DNA of 64,000 nucleotides from an uncultured Acidovorax sp. GTDB lineage: Bacteria > Pseudomonadota > Gammaproteobacteria > Burkholderiales > Burkholderiaceae_C. Of the stretch, positions 40,068-52,257 are shown in pieces (the stretch's first letter is position 1; each line of letters begins with the position of its first letter). The notes under the pieces are model-generated. The model made no database searches and was not told where the DNA came from. It worked only from the letters and a program-made list of their open reading frames with translations. The stretch is from the NCBI GenBank assembly GCA_913774955.1, contig CAJYKV010000016.1, positions 1-64,000 on the forward strand. Reading direction: 5' to 3'. Made by a program: the position numbers and the translations under genes.

Positions 40068-40831
40068 CGCATCCCCACGCCACGTCCACGGCACCCGCCA
40101 CGCCCTACATCGTGGCCGAGAACGTCTGCAAGGCGTTCGGCACGCACCAGGTGCTCAAGAACGTCTCCACCGTGTTCAACACGGGGGAGGTCACCGTGAT
40201 CATCGGTGCCTCCGGGTCGGGCAAGTCCACGCTGCTGCGCGCCATCAACCGGCTGGAGCCGCACGACAGCGGCCGCATCGCCATTGGCGGCGTGGAGGTC
40301 ACCGACGACCAGCGCACGCTGCAGCAGCAGCGCAGCGAAGTCGGCATGGTGTTCCAGCAGTTCAACCTGTTCGGCCACCTGAGCGTGCTCGACAACGTGA
40401 CGCTCGCGCCGCGCCGCATCCACCGCACGCCGCGCGCCGAGGCGAACGAGCAGGCGCTGCAGCTGCTGCGCCGCGTGGGCCTGCGCGAGCATGCGCACAA
40501 GTACCCGTGGCAGCTCTCCGGCGGCCAGCAGCAGCGCGTGGCGATCGCCCGCGCGCTCGCCATGCGCCCCAAGGTGATGCTGTTCGACGAGCCCACTTCC
40601 GCCCTCGATCCGGAAATGGTGCAGGAAGTGCTGGACGTGATGCGCGAGCTCGCACGCGGCGGCATGACGATGATCGTGGTCACGCATGAAATGGGCTTCG
40701 CCCGCGAGGTGGCCGACCGCGTGATGTTCTTCGACCAGGGGCGCATCGCGCACGACGCGCCGCCGGCCGAGTTCTTCGCCAACCCCGCCAACGACCGCAT
40801 CCGCGCGTTCATCGGCCGCATGGGCAGCTGA
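40064..40831 (+). CDS. Polar amino-acid ABC transporter, ATPase
   Basis: GlnQ/HisP-type ATPase, 255 residues. Walker [11 protein letters not shown]-loop [10 protein letters not shown], signature LSGGQQQR, Walker [13 protein letters not shown] and H-loop VTHEMGFA are all present. It is last in the operon with ATGA coupling to the permease. The adjacent sdaA and LysR genes hint that the substrate could be serine or a related amino acid; this is inference only. Confidence 0.96.
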   Translation: MTHPHATSTAPATPYIVAENVCKAFGTHQVLKNVSTVFNTGEVTVIIGASGSGKSTLLRAINRLEPHDSGRIAIGGVEVTDDQRTLQQQRSEVGMVFQQFNLFGHLSVLDNVTLAPRRIHRTPRAEANEQALQLLRRVGLREHAHKYPWQLSGGQQQRVAIARALAMRPKVMLFDEPTSALDPEMVQEVLDVMRELARGGMTMIVVTHEMGFAREVADRVMFFDQGRIAHDAPPAEFFANPANDRIRAFIGRMGS

Positions 40832-40869
40832 AGGCGCCGCTGCGGCGGCCCCAGCCTCCTTTCCATCCG

Positions 40870-41763
40870 ATGCGCTCCGAACGCCAGGGCCTGCTGGCCC
40901 TCCTCCTGGTCACCGTGGTCTGGGGAACGACCTTCCCCGCGATGAAGATGCTGTCGTCGCACCTGGATGCGCTGCAGATCATCTGGCTGCGTTTCGCCAT
41001 CGCGCTGGCCGTGCTCAGTCCCCTGTGGCGCGGCATGCGCCGCGCGGAGCGCCGCTGGGGCCTGCTGCTGGGCGCCCTGCTGTTCCTCGCGTTCTGGCTG
41101 CAGATCGAAGGGCTGGCGCGCACCAGCAGCAACCGCAACGCCTTCGTCACCGGGCTGAACGTGCTGGTCGTGCCGCTGCTGGCCATGGCCGTGCTGGGCC
41201 GGCGCTACGGATGGACGCTGTGGGCCGCCTGCGGCATGGCGCTCGCGGGCATGGCGCTGATGTTCCACGAGAACGAGCCCTGGAACCTGGGCGATTCGCT
41301 GACGCTCGCCAGCACGGTGTTCTACGCCATCTACATCCTCGCGCTGGAGGAATGCGCGCGCCGCACGGCCGCGGCCCCGCTGCGCGCCACGCGCATGGCG
41401 GCGATGCAGGCGCTGGTGATGTTCGCCGCCGCCACGGTGCTGGTGGGCGTGCGCCATGGCGGCCATGCGGGCACGCTGGCGCAGCTGGCGCAACTGCCCG
41501 CCGGCGCATGGAGCGCCGTCGCCTACCTGGGCGTGGTGGCCAGCGTGCTGGTGGTGACGCTGCAGGCCTGGGGTCAGCAGCGCGTGGACGCCATGCGCAG
41601 CGCCATCGTCTTCGGCCTGGAGCCGGTGTTCGCGGCGCTCACGGCCTGGCTGCTGATCGGCGAGCGCCTGGGCTGGGCCGGCGTGTGCGGAGCGGCGCTC
41701 ATCGTCGCCGCGCTGATCGCGAGCCAGCTGCAGCCGCCGCGCGCGCCGCAGGCCGCGGGCTGA
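40870..41763 (+). CDS. EamA/DMT-family transporter
   Basis: Inner-membrane exporter of the drug/metabolite superfamily, 297 residues with ten helices from two EamA repeats. Seen: LLLVTVVWGTTFPAMK in helix 1 and, in the second repeat, SAIVFGLEPVFAALTAWLLIGERLGWAGVCGAALI, given here as LEPVFAALTAWLLIGERLG. It lies 38 bp after the ABC ATPase and might share its transcript. Related proteins export amino acids and metabolites. Confidence 0.9.
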   Translation: MRSERQGLLALLLVTVVWGTTFPAMKMLSSHLDALQIIWLRFAIALAVLSPLWRGMRRAERRWGLLLGALLFLAFWLQIEGLARTSSNRNAFVTGLNVLVVPLLAMAVLGRRYGWTLWAACGMALAGMALMFHENEPWNLGDSLTLASTVFYAIYILALEECARRTAAAPLRATRMAAMQALVMFAAATVLVGVRHGGHAGTLAQLAQLPAGAWSAVAYLGVVASVLVVTLQAWGQQRVDAMRSAIVFGLEPVFAALTAWLLIGERLGWAGVCGAALIVAALIASQLQPPRAPQAAG

Positions 41764-41784
41764 CGCTCCGCCGCCGGCGCCCGG

Positions 41785-43731
41785 TCAGGGCGCGGGCGGC
41801 GCGACCTGCACGTCGGCCGCGCGCCGCGGGGTGCCCATGGGCGCGCCGGCCTGGCCCTTGGCGACGGCCGCCAGGTCCTGCTCGTTGGGATAGTCGCCCT
41901 GCAGCCAGTAGTCGAACACCCGGCGCACGATGGGCGCCGCGGCGGCCGCGCCGAAGCCGGCGTTCTCGACGATCACCGCCACGGCGATGCGCGGGCTCTC
42001 GGCCGGCGCGAAGGCGGCGAACAGCGAGTGGTCGCGCTGGTGCTCCTCCAGCAGCTTGGCGTTGTATTTCACGTTCTGGCCCAGGCTCACGGCCTGCGCG
42101 GTGCCGGTCTTGCCGGCCGCGGTGTACGCGGCGCCCGCGAACACGCGCGTGCCCGTGCCGGCCTTGATCACCGCCGTGAGGCCGTTGCGCACGATCTCCA
42201 GGTTCTTCGCCGAGTAGCCGAGGTTCTCGCCCGGCGGCTGCTGCACTTCCGTGACCGCGCCGGTGACGGTATCGCGCACGGCCTTCACGAGGTGCGGGCG
42301 GTAGCGGATGCCGCCGTTGGCGAGCGTCGCCTCGGCCGAGGCCAACTGCAGCATGGTGAAGCTGTTGTAGCCCTGGCCGATGCCGAGCGACACGGTCTCG
42401 CCCGAGTACCAGCGCTTCATCTCGGGGCGCTTGTAGGTGTTGCGCTTCCATTCGGTGCTGGGCAGCACGCCGCGCACCTCGCCATTGAGGTCGATGCCGG
42501 TGATCTGGCCGAAGCCCAGCGGCTTCATGAAATCGTGGATGGTGTCCACGCCCATGTCCACGGCGAGCGAGTAGAAGTAGGTGTTGCTGGAGAACTGGAT
42601 GGCGCGCACCATGTCCACGCCGCCCAGGCCGCCTTCGTGGCTGCGGAAGGTGTGGCCACCGTAGGTGTAGAAGCCCGGATCGTTGTAGACCTGCGTGGGC
42701 GAGCGCTTGTTCAGCTGCAGCGCGCCGAGCGCCATGAAGGGCTTGTAGGTGGAGCCGGGCGGGTAGGTGCCGCGCAGCGCGCGGTTGAGCAGCGGCTTGT
42801 CGATCGACTCGTTGAGCGCCTGCCAGTTTTCGGAATCGATGCCCTCCACGAACAGGTTCGGGTCGAAGGTGGGCTTCGAGACCAGCGCGAGTACCTCGCC
42901 GTTGCGCGGGTCGATCGCCACCAGCGCTCCGCGGCGGTCGCCGAACATGTCTTCCACCAGCTTCTGCAGCTTGATGTCGAGCGACAGCATCACCGTGTTG
43001 CCCGGGGTGGCCGGATGGCTCGCGAGGCGCCGCACCGCATGGCCGCCGGCCGAGGTTTCCATGCGCTCCACGCCGGTCTGGCCGTGCAGCGTGGTCTCCT
43101 GGCTCTGCTCGATGCCGAGCTTGCCGATGTGGTCGGTGCCGCGGTAGTTGGCCGCGTCCTCGGAATCCTCGATGCGCTCCTTCTCGCGCTGGTTGATGCG
43201 CCCGATGTAGCCGATCGCATGGCTGCCGACGTCGCCCAGCGGATAGTTGCGGAAGAGCCGGGCCTTGATGTCCACGCCCGGGAAGCGGTAGCGCTGCGCG
43301 GTGAAGCGCGCCACCTCCTGGTCCGACAGGCGCGTGCGGATCGGCAGCGACTCGAAGCTGCGCGACTCCTCCATGAGCCGCTTGAAGCGGCGCCGGTCGC
43401 GGGCATGGATCTCCACCACCTTGGAGAGCGCGTCGATCGTGTCCTCCAGTCCATCCACCTTCGAGGGCGTGATCTCCAGCGTGTAGGCCGAGTAGTTGGT
43501 GGCCAGCACGACGCCGTTGCGGTCCTGGATGAGCCCCCGGTTGGGCACGATGGGCACGACCGCCGTGCGGTTGCTCTCGGCCTGGTCGGCGAGGTCTTCG
43601 TGCCGCACCACCTGCAGCACCAGCAGGCGCGCCACGATGAGGCACATGGCCAGCAGCACCACGATGGCGACGACGAACACGCGCAGGCGGAAGCGCGAGA
43701 GATCGGCCTCGGTATTGCGCAGCTCGGTCAT
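41785..43731 (-). CDS. mrdA: Penicillin-binding protein 2 (elongasome transpeptidase)
   Basis: Monofunctional class B PBP of the rod complex, 648 residues. It has a short cytoplasmic tail, one TM at about 16-38, a dimerisation domain, and the transpeptidase domain with STYK (in PPGSTYKPF), SSN (QFSSNTYF) and KTGTAQ. It is the last gene of mreB-mreC-mreD-mrdA. In most proteobacteria rodA follows directly; here a convergent DMT gene follows instead. Confidence 0.96.
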   Translation of the reverse strand: MTELRNTEADLSRFRLRVFVVAIVVLLAMCLIVARLLVLQVVRHEDLADQAESNRTAVVPIVPNRGLIQDRNGVVLATNYSAYTLEITPSKVDGLEDTIDALSKVVEIHARDRRRFKRLMEESRSFESLPIRTRLSDQEVARFTAQRYRFPGVDIKARLFRNYPLGDVGSHAIGYIGRINQREKERIEDSEDAANYRGTDHIGKLGIEQSQETTLHGQTGVERMETSAGGHAVRRLASHPATPGNTVMLSLDIKLQKLVEDMFGDRRGALVAIDPRNGEVLALVSKPTFDPNLFVEGIDSENWQALNESIDKPLLNRALRGTYPPGSTYKPFMALGALQLNKRSPTQVYNDPGFYTYGGHTFRSHEGGLGGVDMVRAIQFSSNTYFYSLAVDMGVDTIHDFMKPLGFGQITGIDLNGEVRGVLPSTEWKRNTYKRPEMKRWYSGETVSLGIGQGYNSFTMLQLASAEATLANGGIRYRPHLVKAVRDTVTGAVTEVQQPPGENLGYSAKNLEIVRNGLTAVIKAGTGTRVFAGAAYTAAGKTGTAQAVSLGQNVKYNAKLLEEHQRDHSLFAAFAPAESPRIAVAVIVENAGFGAAAAAPIVRRVFDYWLQGDYPNEQDLAAVAKGQAGAPMGTPRRAADVQVAPPAP

Positions 43732-43768
43732 GTCGGCAGGGCGGAAGAAAAGAAAGGGACAGGCGGCG

Positions 43769-44287
43769 TCAGAGCGGCCGGTTCTCGTCGCGGTCGGGCG
43801 GGCGGCGCTGGGGCGCGAGCAGCACCCAGGTCGCGAGCGGCCAGAGCAGCGCCTCGATCACCGGCGCGATCAGCCCCGGCAGCCCGGGCAGGATGCCGCC
43901 CGAGACCATGCGCACGAGCAGTTCGATGGCGTGCGCGCCCAGGAAGAGCGGCAGCACCTGCAGCGCCTGCGAGAACGGGCTGAACCACAGCAGGCGCCGG
44001 TGCAGGTAGATGGCGCCGAACATCATGGCGCAGTAGGCCAGCGCGTGCTGGCCGAGCAGGGCGGTCTGGTAGACGTCCATGCACAGGCCCAGGGCGAAGG
44101 CGACGGTCATGCCCACGCGCTGGGGCTGGTGCACGCCCCAGAAGACGAGCAGCACCATGACGAGGTCGGGCGTCCAGACCACCCGCCCGAGGGGCAGCAT
44201 GTTGAACGCCAGCGCCACCAGCAGGCTGCCCGCGATGAACGCAGGCCGCACGGGCATCAGCAACTGTTCGCCGCGGGGCATGATCAT
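43769..44287 (-). CDS. mreD: Rod shape-determining protein MreD
   Basis: Small polytopic inner-membrane protein of the elongasome, 172 residues with about five helices. It starts MIMPRGEQLLMPVRPAFIAG and has WTPDLVMVLLVFWGVHQPQR, a segment typical of the family. It overlaps mreC by four bases (ATGA) and lies 37 bp before mrdA. Confidence 0.94.
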   Translation of the reverse strand: MIMPRGEQLLMPVRPAFIAGSLLVALAFNMLPLGRVVWTPDLVMVLLVFWGVHQPQRVGMTVAFALGLCMDVYQTALLGQHALAYCAMMFGAIYLHRRLLWFSPFSQALQVLPLFLGAHAIELLVRMVSGGILPGLPGLIAPVIEALLWPLATWVLLAPQRRPPDRDENRPL

Positions 44288-45204
44288 CGGCGGCCTCCCT
44301 TGCGGGCCGGTGCGGCCTCGGCGGCGGGCGGGCGCTCGGGCAGGCCCGGATCGAGCGGCTGCAGCACCATGACGTGGCGCGCGCCCTGCGCCTGCGCGAG
44401 CGGCGCGCAGTAGATGCGGGCGAACGCGGAATCGGCGCGGCGCTCCACGCGCACGACGCGGGCCACGGGCAGGCCCGGCGGGTAGAGGCCGTCCACGCCG
44501 CTGGTGGTGAGCAGGTCGCCCTCCTGCACGTCGGCGTTGCTGGGCATGAAGCGCAGCTCCATGCCGCCGCCGTGCGCGATGACGGGATCGCCGTAGGCGA
44601 CGCCGCGCGCCCCGGTGCGCACGTTCATGACGGGAATGGCCTGGTCGCGGTCGATGAGCAGCGTCACCTCGCTCAGCAGCGGATGCACCCGCGTCACCTG
44701 GCCGAGCATGCCGGATTCATCCATGACCGGCGCGCCGAGCGCGATGCCGGCCACCTGGCCCTGGTCGATCATCACGCGGCGGGTGTAGGGATCGGCGGCG
44801 TCGTAGATCACCTGCGCGGCCTTCGCCGGCGTCTGCAGCCGGTCGCGCAACTGCAGCAGCTTGCGCAGGCGTTCGTTCTCCTGCAGGAGCTGGTCGGCCT
44901 GGTTGGCGCGCTGGGCCATGGCCACCATCTCGCGCCGCGCGGTGTCGACCTCGGCCTGGGCGGCCTCCATGGTGCGCAGGTAGGCCGTGCCGCCGCCCAC
45001 GAACTGCACGGGCTGCAGCATCACCCACTGCACCGGATAGAGCGCCACGGCGATGGCCTTGCGCAGGGGTTCGGTGACGTGGAAGCGGGCGTCCGCCACC
45101 ATGAGGAACAGTGCCAGCGCGCCGCAGAGCGCGAACCGCGCGCGCGGCGACGGGCCCTGCTTGAAGAACGACGGCGCGGACCGCTCGAGGGTACCGATGG
45201 GCAT
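44284..45204 (-). CDS. mreC: Rod shape-determining protein MreC
   Basis: Periplasmic scaffold of the elongasome, 306 residues. One TM at about 22-40, a coiled coil at about 75-115 (ending LLQENERLRKLLQLRDRL), then the double beta-barrel with VAGIALGAPVMDESGMLGQV and GDLLTTSGVDGLYPPGLPV. The C-terminus is Pro/Ala/Arg-rich. It lies between mreB and mreD. Confidence 0.96.
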   Translation of the reverse strand: MPIGTLERSAPSFFKQGPSPRARFALCGALALFLMVADARFHVTEPLRKAIAVALYPVQWVMLQPVQFVGGGTAYLRTMEAAQAEVDTARREMVAMAQRANQADQLLQENERLRKLLQLRDRLQTPAKAAQVIYDAADPYTRRVMIDQGQVAGIALGAPVMDESGMLGQVTRVHPLLSEVTLLIDRDQAIPVMNVRTGARGVAYGDPVIAHGGGMELRFMPSNADVQEGDLLTTSGVDGLYPPGLPVARVVRVERRADSAFARIYCAPLAQAQGARHVMVLQPLDPGLPERPPAAEAAPARKGGRR

Positions 45205-45344
45205 GGCGGTAGGGAACAGCCGCTGGAGAGTGTCAGGAAGGAAGGTGCCGCGCGGATGCGGGGCCGGGAGCGGCGGCGGCGCACGGGCCGGGAAGCCGGC
45301 CTGCCCGGCCGGACCCGCAGCCCCCGCCCCGCGGCATGGTCATG

Positions 45345-46388
<1,044 letters not shown>

Positions 46389-46489
46389 TCAGGAATTCCT
46401 CTGGGGCACGGCATGCGCGTCGGCCTGCCGTCGCCGGGTGTTAGGGGGTGTTTGTGGGCTTTTTTCGCACAATGACCGGCGGTTGGGAG

Positions 46490-46517
46490 GGTATTGCGGC
46501 AAAGCCGGGATAATACC
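46490..46517. promoter_or_regulatory. Interrupted inverted repeat in the mreB-gatC divergent promoter region
   Basis: GGTATT (46490-46495) and AATACC (46512-46517) enclose an inner CGGC-aaa-GCCG. The whole sits 101 bp from the mreB start and 76 bp from the gatC start. AATACC overlaps TAATAC, which resembles a -10 box. It could be an operator shared by both genes, or a hairpin in the gatC leader. Confidence 0.4.
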
Positions 46518-46593
46518 GCATCCCCTGTGAATAACTTCTGCCCGGCCCTTCGCCGGCGCAGCTTTACATCCCGTTTCCGCACCCGTTTTTCCC

Positions 46594-46893
46594 ATGGCAC
46601 TGACACCCCAGGACATTGGCCGCATCGCCAACCTGGCGCGGCTCGACCTGAGCCCCGCCGAAAGTGAGCGCATGCTCACCCAGCTCAACGACTTCTTCGG
46701 CACGGTGGAGAAGATGCGGGCTGTGGATACCACCGGCGTGCAGCCTCTGTCGCACCCGGTCGCGGCGATCCAGGACATCGCCCTGCGCCTGCGCGAGGAC
46801 GCCGTGGGCGAGCCCAACCAGCGCGAGGCCAACCAGCGCAGCGCACCGGCCGTGGAACGGGGCCTGTTCCTCGTGCCCAAGGTGATCGAATAA
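46594..46893 (+). CDS. gatC: Asp-tRNA(Asn)/Glu-tRNA(Gln) amidotransferase subunit C
   Basis: Small stabilising subunit of GatCAB, which amidates mischarged Glu-tRNA(Gln) or Asp-tRNA(Asn). It has 99 residues, the family size, with [20 protein letters not shown] and the C-terminal FLVPKVIE. First in gatC-gatA-gatB. Confidence 0.96.
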   Translation: MALTPQDIGRIANLARLDLSPAESERMLTQLNDFFGTVEKMRAVDTTGVQPLSHPVAAIQDIALRLREDAVGEPNQREANQRSAPAVERGLFLVPKVIE

Positions 46894-46923
46894 AGAACGA
46901 GAACGCGAAAAGCCCGTCATTCC

Positions 46924-48447
<1,524 letters not shown>

Positions 48448-48448
48448 C

Positions 48449-49900
48449 ATGACCGCGAAACTCATCCACGGCTACGAAGTCGTCATCGGCTTCGAGACCC
48501 ACACCCAGCTCGCCACGCACAGCAAGATCTTCAGCCGCGCCTCGACGGCGTTCGGCGCCGAGCCCAACACGCAGGCCTGCGCGGTGGACCTGGCCCTGCC
48601 CGGCACGCTGCCGGTGATGAACCGCGAGGCCGTGGCCTGCGCCATCCGCCTGGGGCTGGCGCTGGGCTCCACCGTCGCACCCGAGAGCATCTTCGCGCGC
48701 AAGAACTACTTCTACCCCGACCTGCCCAAGGGCTACCAGATCAGCCAGTTCGAGATCCCGGTGGTGCAGGGCGGCGAGGTGTCGTTCTACCTCGGCGAAG
48801 AGAAGAAGACCGTGCGCCTGGTGCGGGCCCACCTCGAAGAGGACGCGGGCAAGTCGCTGCACGAGGACTTCATCGGCCAGTCCGGCATCGACCTGAACCG
48901 CGCCGGCACGCCGCTGCTGGAGATCGTGACCGAGCCCGACATCCGCAGCAGCGAAGAGGCCGTGGCCTATGCGCGCGAGCTGCACAAGATCGTCACCTGG
49001 ATCGGCATCTGCGACGGCAACATGCAGGAGGGCTCGTTCCGCTGCGACGCCAACGTCTCGGTGCGCAAGCCCGGCCAGCCGCTGGGCACGCGCCGCGAGA
49101 TCAAGAACCTGAACAGCTTCAAGTTCATGCAGCAGGCGATCGACTACGAGATCCGCTGGCAGATCGAGCAGATCGAGGACGGCCACGCGATCCAGCAGGC
49201 GACCGTGCTGTTCAACCCCGACACGGGCGAGACGCGCGCGATGCGCACCAAGGAAGACGCGGCCGATTACCGCTATTTCCCCGATCCGGACCTGCCGCCG
49301 CTGCGGATCTCGCAGGAATGGATCGAAGAGGAGCGCAGCCGCATGCCCGAGCTGCCGCGCGCGATGGCGGCGCGCTTCGTGGCCGACTACGGCCTGCCCG
49401 AGTACGACGCCACCACGCTCACGCAGTCGAAGGCCATGGCGGCCTACTTCGAAGAGGCCGCGAAGGCCAGCGGGCAGCCGAAGCTCGCGAGCAACTGGAT
49501 CATGGGCGAGGTGTCGCGCCGCGTGAATGCGGGCGAGACCGACATCGCCGCCGCGCCGGTCACGGCCGCGCTGCTGGCGAAGCTGATCGCGCGCATCGCC
49601 GACGGCACCATTTCCAACGCCGCCGGCCGCCAGGTGTTCGAGGCGCTCTGGACCAGCGAGGGCAGCGACGTGGACGCGGTCATCGAGGCCAAGGGCCTCA
49701 AGCAGATGAACGACACCGGCGCGCTGGAGAAGATCATCGACGAAGTGATCGCCGCCAACCCGGACAACGTGGCCCAGTTCAAGGCCGGCAAGGACAAGGC
49801 GTTCAACGCGCTGGTCGGCCAGGCGATGAAGGCGAGCCGCGGCAAGGCGAACCCGCAGCAGGTCAACGACCTGCTCCGCGCGCGGCTCGCCGCTTCCTGA
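48449..49900 (+). CDS. gatB: Asp-tRNA(Asn)/Glu-tRNA(Gln) amidotransferase subunit B
   Basis: tRNA-binding kinase/transamidase subunit of GatCAB, 483 residues. Seen: [20 protein letters not shown] at the N-terminus, [29 protein letters not shown], the [12 protein letters not shown] motif, and a C-terminal YqeY-like helical tail. Last gene of the operon. Confidence 0.98.
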   Translation: MTAKLIHGYEVVIGFETHTQLATHSKIFSRASTAFGAEPNTQACAVDLALPGTLPVMNREAVACAIRLGLALGSTVAPESIFARKNYFYPDLPKGYQISQFEIPVVQGGEVSFYLGEEKKTVRLVRAHLEEDAGKSLHEDFIGQSGIDLNRAGTPLLEIVTEPDIRSSEEAVAYARELHKIVTWIGICDGNMQEGSFRCDANVSVRKPGQPLGTRREIKNLNSFKFMQQAIDYEIRWQIEQIEDGHAIQQATVLFNPDTGETRAMRTKEDAADYRYFPDPDLPPLRISQEWIEEERSRMPELPRAMAARFVADYGLPEYDATTLTQSKAMAAYFEEAAKASGQPKLASNWIMGEVSRRVNAGETDIAAAPVTAALLAKLIARIADGTISNAAGRQVFEALWTSEGSDVDAVIEAKGLKQMNDTGALEKIIDEVIAANPDNVAQFKAGKDKAFNALVGQAMKASRGKANPQQVNDLLRARLAAS

Positions 49901-49957
49901 CCGGGCCCCGGCAGCCGGGCTGTACCGGACGGACCGGGCGCCCGGCCGGTTTGCGCG

Positions 49958-50653
49958 CTACTGCGGGGCCGGCACCGCCGGCGCGGAGTGCTGCGCGGCC
50001 CAGAGCGGGCGCAGCTGGGCCAGTTCGGCATCGAAGCGCTGGTGCACGCGGCGCTTCTCGTCTTCCTGCGAGGCGATGAAGCGCTGCTGCAGGGCGATCG
50101 ACTCGTCCTGTTCGGCGATCTGGCGGCGCAGGACCATGGGGGCCTTGGACGGATCGCGGCGGTAGAACTCCATTTCCGCATCGAGCTTCCTGCGCTGGCT
50201 GCGCAGTTCGGCCACGCGTGCGGCGGCCACGGCCGTCACCTCGTCCACCTTCGCGATCGCCGCCGCGCGCTCGGCATCGTGCGCGGCCTGGTCCGGATAG
50301 CGCGCGACCAGCACGCGCTCCCGGCGGCGCTCCTCGGCGGCGCGGGCCCGGTCCTCGGTCTCTTTGCGGCGCTGGGCGTCCTGGGCCGCGCGCTCCTGGT
50401 CGGACAGCAGCGGGCCCACGCGGCCGCGCTCGGTGCCGGACGGACCCAGCACGCGCTGCTCGCGGTCGGTGCATTCGGGGATCGGGCGGTCCGCCGTGAG
50501 GCGCCGGCCCTTGGCATCCACGCAGGTGTAGATGCCGCCGGCCCCGGGCTGGGCCTGCTGCTGCGCCTGCGCGGCCGGGCCGCACAGGGCGGCCAGCGCC
50601 GCCCCGGCGCCCAGGCGCCAGAGGGTCGGTGGCTTCAGCGGAAGGACTGCCAT
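49958..50653 (-). CDS. Exported DUF4124-like coiled-coil protein
   Basis: Predicted periplasmic protein of 231 residues, function unknown. A signal peptide (MAVLPLKPPTLWRLGAGAAL, ending AAQA) leads to a short DUF4124-like motif, GGIYTCVDAKGRRLTADRPI, with a second Cys in PECTDRE. A long charged coiled coil (about 85-215) follows. On the same strand and about 40 bp downstream of pyrE, so it may share that transcript. Confidence 0.8.
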   Translation of the reverse strand: MAVLPLKPPTLWRLGAGAALAALCGPAAQAQQQAQPGAGGIYTCVDAKGRRLTADRPIPECTDREQRVLGPSGTERGRVGPLLSDQERAAQDAQRRKETEDRARAAEERRRERVLVARYPDQAAHDAERAAAIAKVDEVTAVAAARVAELRSQRRKLDAEMEFYRRDPSKAPMVLRRQIAEQDESIALQQRFIASQEDEKRRVHQRFDAELAQLRPLWAAQHSAPAVPAPQ

Positions 50654-50693
50654 GGGGTTCGGAATGCGGAAGATGGGCCGCGCGCGGCCCGGG

Positions 50694-51413
50694 TCAGACG
50701 CCGTAGCGGTGGCGGTAGGCCAGCACGCGCTCGTGGTGGGCGCCCATGTCGGAGCCCCCGCGCTCCTGCAGATATTGCAGCAAATCGGCCAGCTTGGCGA
50801 TGGTGCACACCTGCATGCCCAGTTGGCCGCGCACGTACTGCACGGCGCTGTGGTCCACGTCCCGGCCGTTCTCGGTGGCCTTTTCCTGGCGGTCGAGGGC
50901 GATCGCCATCGCATGGGGCACCGCACCGGCAGCCCGGATGAGGGCGATGGATTCGCGCGCGGCGGTGCCGGCGGACATCACGTCGTCCACGATCAGCACG
51001 CGGCCCTGCAGCGGCGCGCCCACCAGCGTGCCGCCCTCGCCGTGGTCCTTGGCCTCCTTGCGGTTGTAGGCGAACGGCACGTTGCGGCCGTGGCGCGCCA
51101 GCTCCACCGCCACCGTGGCGGCCAGGGGGATGCCCTTGTAGGCGGGCCCGAAGACCATGTCGAATTCGATGCCGCTGGCGATCAAGGCTTTTGCATAGAA
51201 TTCCGCGAGCCGGCCCATCTTGGCGCCGTCGTCGAAGAGCCCGGCGTTGAAGAAGTACGGGCTCATGCGGCCCGCCTTGGTCTTGAATTCACCGAACCGG
51301 AGCACTCCCGCCTCCACGGCGAAGTGCACGAATTCCTGCGCCAGGCGGTCCGGCGAACCGCCCTCTCCCGCCATTTCCGTTCCCGCCTGCCGCTGCGCGC
51401 CGTCTGCCACCAT
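50694..51413 (-). CDS. pyrE: Orotate phosphoribosyltransferase
   Basis: Makes orotidine 5'-monophosphate from orotate and PRPP in pyrimidine synthesis. It has 239 residues from the ATG at 51413. Seen: GEFKTKAGRMSPYFFNAGLF, the Lys-rich AYNRKEAKDHGEGG, and the PRPP motif VLIVDDVMSAGTA. AAGGGAAG about 6 nt before the 51413 ATG supports that start; a second ATG at 51374 would better match the shorter N-terminus of E. coli PyrE. The 51413 start codon shares two bases with the start of the divergent exonuclease gene. Confidence 0.96.
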   Translation of the reverse strand: MVADGAQRQAGTEMAGEGGSPDRLAQEFVHFAVEAGVLRFGEFKTKAGRMSPYFFNAGLFDDGAKMGRLAEFYAKALIASGIEFDMVFGPAYKGIPLAATVAVELARHGRNVPFAYNRKEAKDHGEGGTLVGAPLQGRVLIVDDVMSAGTAARESIALIRAAGAVPHAMAIALDRQEKATENGRDVDHSAVQYVRGQLGMQVCTIAKLADLLQYLQERGGSDMGAHHERVLAYRHRYGV

Positions 51414-52227
51414 GGATGCTTCCCTTTTCAAATTGACCAGCCTGAACCTCAACGGCATCCGTTCCGCCACCTCGAAAGGGGTGGAAGCCTGGATCGCCGA
51501 GACGCGGCCGGATTGTATTTGCGTGCAGGAGATCAAGGCCCAGTCCGCCGACATGGAGGGCCGCTTCGAGAGCCTGGCGGGCCTCAAGGGGCACTTCCAC
51601 TACGCCGTGAAGAAGGGCTATTCGGGCGTGGGCATCTACACCCGCCACGAGCCGACCGACGTGCGCGTGGGCTACGGCTCCTCCGAGTTCGACGCCGAGG
51701 GCCGCTACGTGGAGGCGCGCTTCGACACGCCCACGCGCAAGCTCTCGATCATCAGCGCGTATTTCCCGAGCGGCTCGTCGGGCCCCGAGCGCCAGTTGGC
51801 GAAGTTCCGCTTCCTGGCGGAGTTCCACGTGCACCTGATGCGCGTGAAGGAAGAGCGCGAATTCATCCTCTGCGGCGACGTCAACATCGCCCACCAGCAG
51901 ATCGACCTGAAGAACTGGCGCGGCAACCAGAAGAACAGCGGCTTCCTGCCCGAGGAACGCGAGTGGATGACGAAGCTGCTGCACCCCACCGACCTGGGCG
52001 GCGGCCTAGTGGACGTGTACCGCCTGCTGCAGCCGGACACCACCGAGGCCGCCTACACCTGGTGGAGCAACCGCGGGCAGGCGTATGCGAACAACGTGGG
52101 GTGGCGGCTCGACTACCACCTTGCCACGCCGGCGATCGCGGCGCTGGCGCGCACCGAGGCCATCTACAAGCAGCAGAAGTTCTCGGACCACGCGCCGATC
52201 ACGGTGGGCTACGAACTCGCGATCTGA
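51412..52227 (+). CDS. xth: Exodeoxyribonuclease III (AP endonuclease family)
   Basis: Base-excision repair nuclease, 271 residues. Seen: LNLNGIRSA with the metal-binding Asn, CVQEIKAQ with the catalytic Glu, GDVNIAHQQIDLKN with the Asp/Asn pair, YTWWSNRG, WRLDYHLATP and SDHAPITVGYEL with the final Asp-His. The ATG at 51412 is fixed by the conserved start of the fold. There is no clear ribosome-binding site before it. Divergent from pyrE with overlapping start codons. Confidence 0.96.
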   Translation: MDASLFKLTSLNLNGIRSATSKGVEAWIAETRPDCICVQEIKAQSADMEGRFESLAGLKGHFHYAVKKGYSGVGIYTRHEPTDVRVGYGSSEFDAEGRYVEARFDTPTRKLSIISAYFPSGSSGPERQLAKFRFLAEFHVHLMRVKEEREFILCGDVNIAHQQIDLKNWRGNQKNSGFLPEEREWMTKLLHPTDLGGGLVDVYRLLQPDTTEAAYTWWSNRGQAYANNVGWRLDYHLATPAIAALARTEAIYKQQKFSDHAPITVGYELAI

Positions 52228-52257
52228 GCGCGGGCCACCGCCATGGGCCCGGGCGGG

